From assembly GCF_012103215.1 (NCBI RefSeq), contig NZ_JAAVNE010000017.1:1-64000 (forward strand): a stretch of DNA of 64,000 nt, read 5' to 3'. Origin of the DNA: Falsiroseomonas selenitidurans (lineage in GTDB: Bacteria; Pseudomonadota; Alphaproteobacteria; Acetobacterales; Acetobacteraceae). The notes beneath the pieces were generated by a model. The model was given only the letters and a program-made list of their open reading frames with translations, was not told the origin of the DNA and searched no databases. Numbering within the stretch: the stretch's first letter is position 1; the number at the start of each line of letters is the position of its first letter. The translations under genes and the position numbers were made by a program. Of this stretch, positions 62,949 to 64,000 are shown piece after piece.

Positions 62949-63265
62949 GGGCCCGGGCCGAATGGCACTTCGGCCAGGGCCCTGACTACTGCCGCGGCTG
63001 CGCGGCCCTCGATCGCGACTGCGGCCTCGCCTGCCCCTACGCCGCGCAAGCCCCAGCCAGCGTTGAGGGTGCCGCGTGTTGGGCCGCCGGCACCACCTGC
63101 GCCGCGGCGACCATGGCAGGCCTCGACCTCGACATGCCGGCCGCGCTCGCCACCGCCCGCGAGATGGGCGCTTCCGGCTGGGCCGCGGCGGAACTGCTGC
63201 TCGCCATGCGCATGGGCCTCGCCGGCGGCAGCGCTGCGCGGCGCACTGATCCGCCCGGGCCCTGA
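62571..63265 (+). CDS. Predicted -1 frameshift product of tail chaperone (gpGT-like)
   Basis: Reading shifts from codon AAC at 62940-62942 to the -1 frame, then continues to a stop at 63263. The extension is about 107 codons and includes a cysteine-rich stretch (YCRGCAALDRDCGLACPY) and a helical tail (MPAALATAREMGASGWAAAELLLAMRMGLAGG). The total is about 231 residues. The extension has no convincing start codon of its own ahead of the cysteine-rich part, which argues for frameshifting. In-frame ATG at 63114 could give only the tail. Confidence 0.75.
62936..62983 (+). promoter_or_regulatory. Programmed -1 frameshift signal (slippery GGGAAAC plus hairpin)
   Basis: GGGAAAC at 62936-62942 is positioned as G-GGA-AAC relative to the zero frame. 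After a 5-nt spacer a stem-loop begins: AGGGCCC (62948-62954) with GGGCCCT (62977-62983), and inside it GGCCGAA (62956-62962) with TTCGGCC (62969-62975), one G.A mismatch between the two stems, loop TGGCAC. This is the standard layout of lambda-type frameshift signals. Confidence 0.85.
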
Positions 63266-63294
63266 CCACCCGACCAACGCAGGAGGCGTGACGC

Positions 63295-64000
63295 ATGGCG
63301 GATAGCACGCGCCGCGTCTCGGTTCGGCTGTCGCTGGATGACGCTGCCCGGGTAAAGCAGGAGCTGCGCGAGGTCGGCGAGACCGGCCAGCGGAGCCTGG
63401 AGCGCATCCAGGGCGGCGCCGATCGCGCCTCCCGCGCGCTCGACCTGCTCGACGTCGCCGTCCGCGGCGTGCAGATCGCCGGCCTCGCCGCCGGGCTGCG
63501 CGCCGTGGTCGTGGCCGGCGATGCGCTGACCCAGTCCATGGGCCGGCTGAACACCGCGCTGGGCTCTGTCGAGCGCGCCGGCGAGATCTACGACCGGCTG
63601 TATCGCGACAGCCTGCAGACCGGCGTCGCGGTGCGCGAGAGCGTCGACGCCTTCGCCCGCTTCTCGATCGCGGCGCGGGAGATCGGCGCGACCTCCGACC
63701 AGGTCGCCACGCTGGTCGGCGGCCTGCAGCGCATCGCCATCGCGTCGGGCGCCAGCCAGCAGGAGATTGCGTCCAGCACGCAGCAGCTGGCCCAGGCGCT
63801 GGCCTCGGGCACGCTGCAGGGCGATGAGTTGCGCTCGATCCTGGAAGGCCTGCCCACCCTGGCGCAGGCGCTGGCGCGCGAGCTCGGCGTCTCCATCGGG
63901 GAACTGCGCAAGCTCGGCTCCGAGGGCAAGCTCACCGCGGACACGGTCTTCCCCGCGCTGCTGCGCGCCGTCGAACGGCTGAATGGTGAGTTCGAGCGCG
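63295..64000 (+). CDS. Tape measure protein, N-terminal part
   Basis: The frame runs from ATG at 63295 (AGGAGG upstream) through the right edge of the window. The N-terminus MADSTRRVSVRLSLDDAARVKQELREVGETGQ and DALTQSMGRLNTALGSVERAGEIYDRLYRDS with QQEIASSTQQLAQALASGTLQGDELRSILEGLPTLAQAL are those of siphophage tape measure proteins, which set tail length. The C-terminal part is outside the window. Confidence 0.9.
   Translation, partial: MADSTRRVSVRLSLDDAARVKQELREVGETGQRSLERIQGGADRASRALDLLDVAVRGVQIAGLAAGLRAVVVAGDALTQSMGRLNTALGSVERAGEIYDRLYRDSLQTGVAVRESVDAFARFSIAAREIGATSDQVATLVGGLQRIAIASGASQQEIASSTQQLAQALASGTLQGDELRSILEGLPTLAQALARELGVSIGELRKLGSEGKLTADTVFPALLRAVERLNGEFER

Overview
The window is GC-rich, mostly chromosomal DNA from an alphaproteobacterium, probably an Acetobacteraceae/Roseomonas-type organism. 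I infer this from base composition, the rplU-rpmA-obgE-proB ... proA-nadD gene order and protein flavour; no 16S gene is present to confirm it. Three blocks can be separated.

(1) 1-9.4 kb, core chromosome, almost all on the minus strand. rplU-rpmA-obgE-proB run leftward from a recognisable sigma70-type promoter. Next come an unrecognised gene and a peptide-type ABC substrate-binding protein. Two small tandem secreted paralogues on the plus strand interrupt the block, followed by proA, nadD and a lysine/alanine-rich 12-residue-repeat protein that runs off the left edge (by position probably the N-terminal extension of RsfS). The block ends at a tRNA-Ser(CGA).

(2) 9.4-26.2 kb, a defence island transcribed leftward. 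A C5-cytosine methyltransferase, a Vsr-type nick endonuclease, a DrmD-like SNF2 helicase, a protein resembling the AspBHI N-terminal (modified-cytosine-reading) domain, a DrmMI-like adenine methyltransferase, a 72-residue ORF, DrmA, DrmB and DrmC follow each other with 1-29 bp overlaps or gaps of 5-6 bp or less. I read this as a class 1 DISARM operon carrying an extra 5-methylcytosine module. A Phd/YefM-type antitoxin without a visible toxin lies just upstream.

(3) 26.3 kb to the right edge, a lambdoid-type siphophage prophage. It opens with a leftward four-gene serine-recombinase cassette. Rightward genes follow: an unrecognised two-gene pair, a sigma-like regulator, a replication/recombination module (ATPase, SF2 helicase, Cas4-like nuclease, primase/helicase, RuvC-like resolvase), a repeat-rich noncoding segment that could be an origin, a TacAT toxin-antitoxin pair, and two tandem ParB-methyltransferase fusions. 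The morphogenesis genes come last: terminase small and large subunits, gpW, portal, protease-capsid fusion, cement protein, endolysin-like protein, holin-like protein, tail terminator, tail tube, tail chaperone and the start of the tape measure. A complete lambda-style -1 frameshift signal (GGGAAAC plus a hairpin) sits at the end of the tail chaperone gene.

Between the tail tube and tail chaperone genes a 4-kb insert breaks the late operon. It carries a MerR-like regulator with its own palindromic operators, an 831-residue DNA methyltransferase-like protein and a PIN-domain nuclease, all translationally coupled, and ends at a decayed IS481-type transposase. This three-gene cassette and the extended DISARM operon are the best candidates for undescribed biology here. 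All function calls come from reading motifs by eye; no database search was run.
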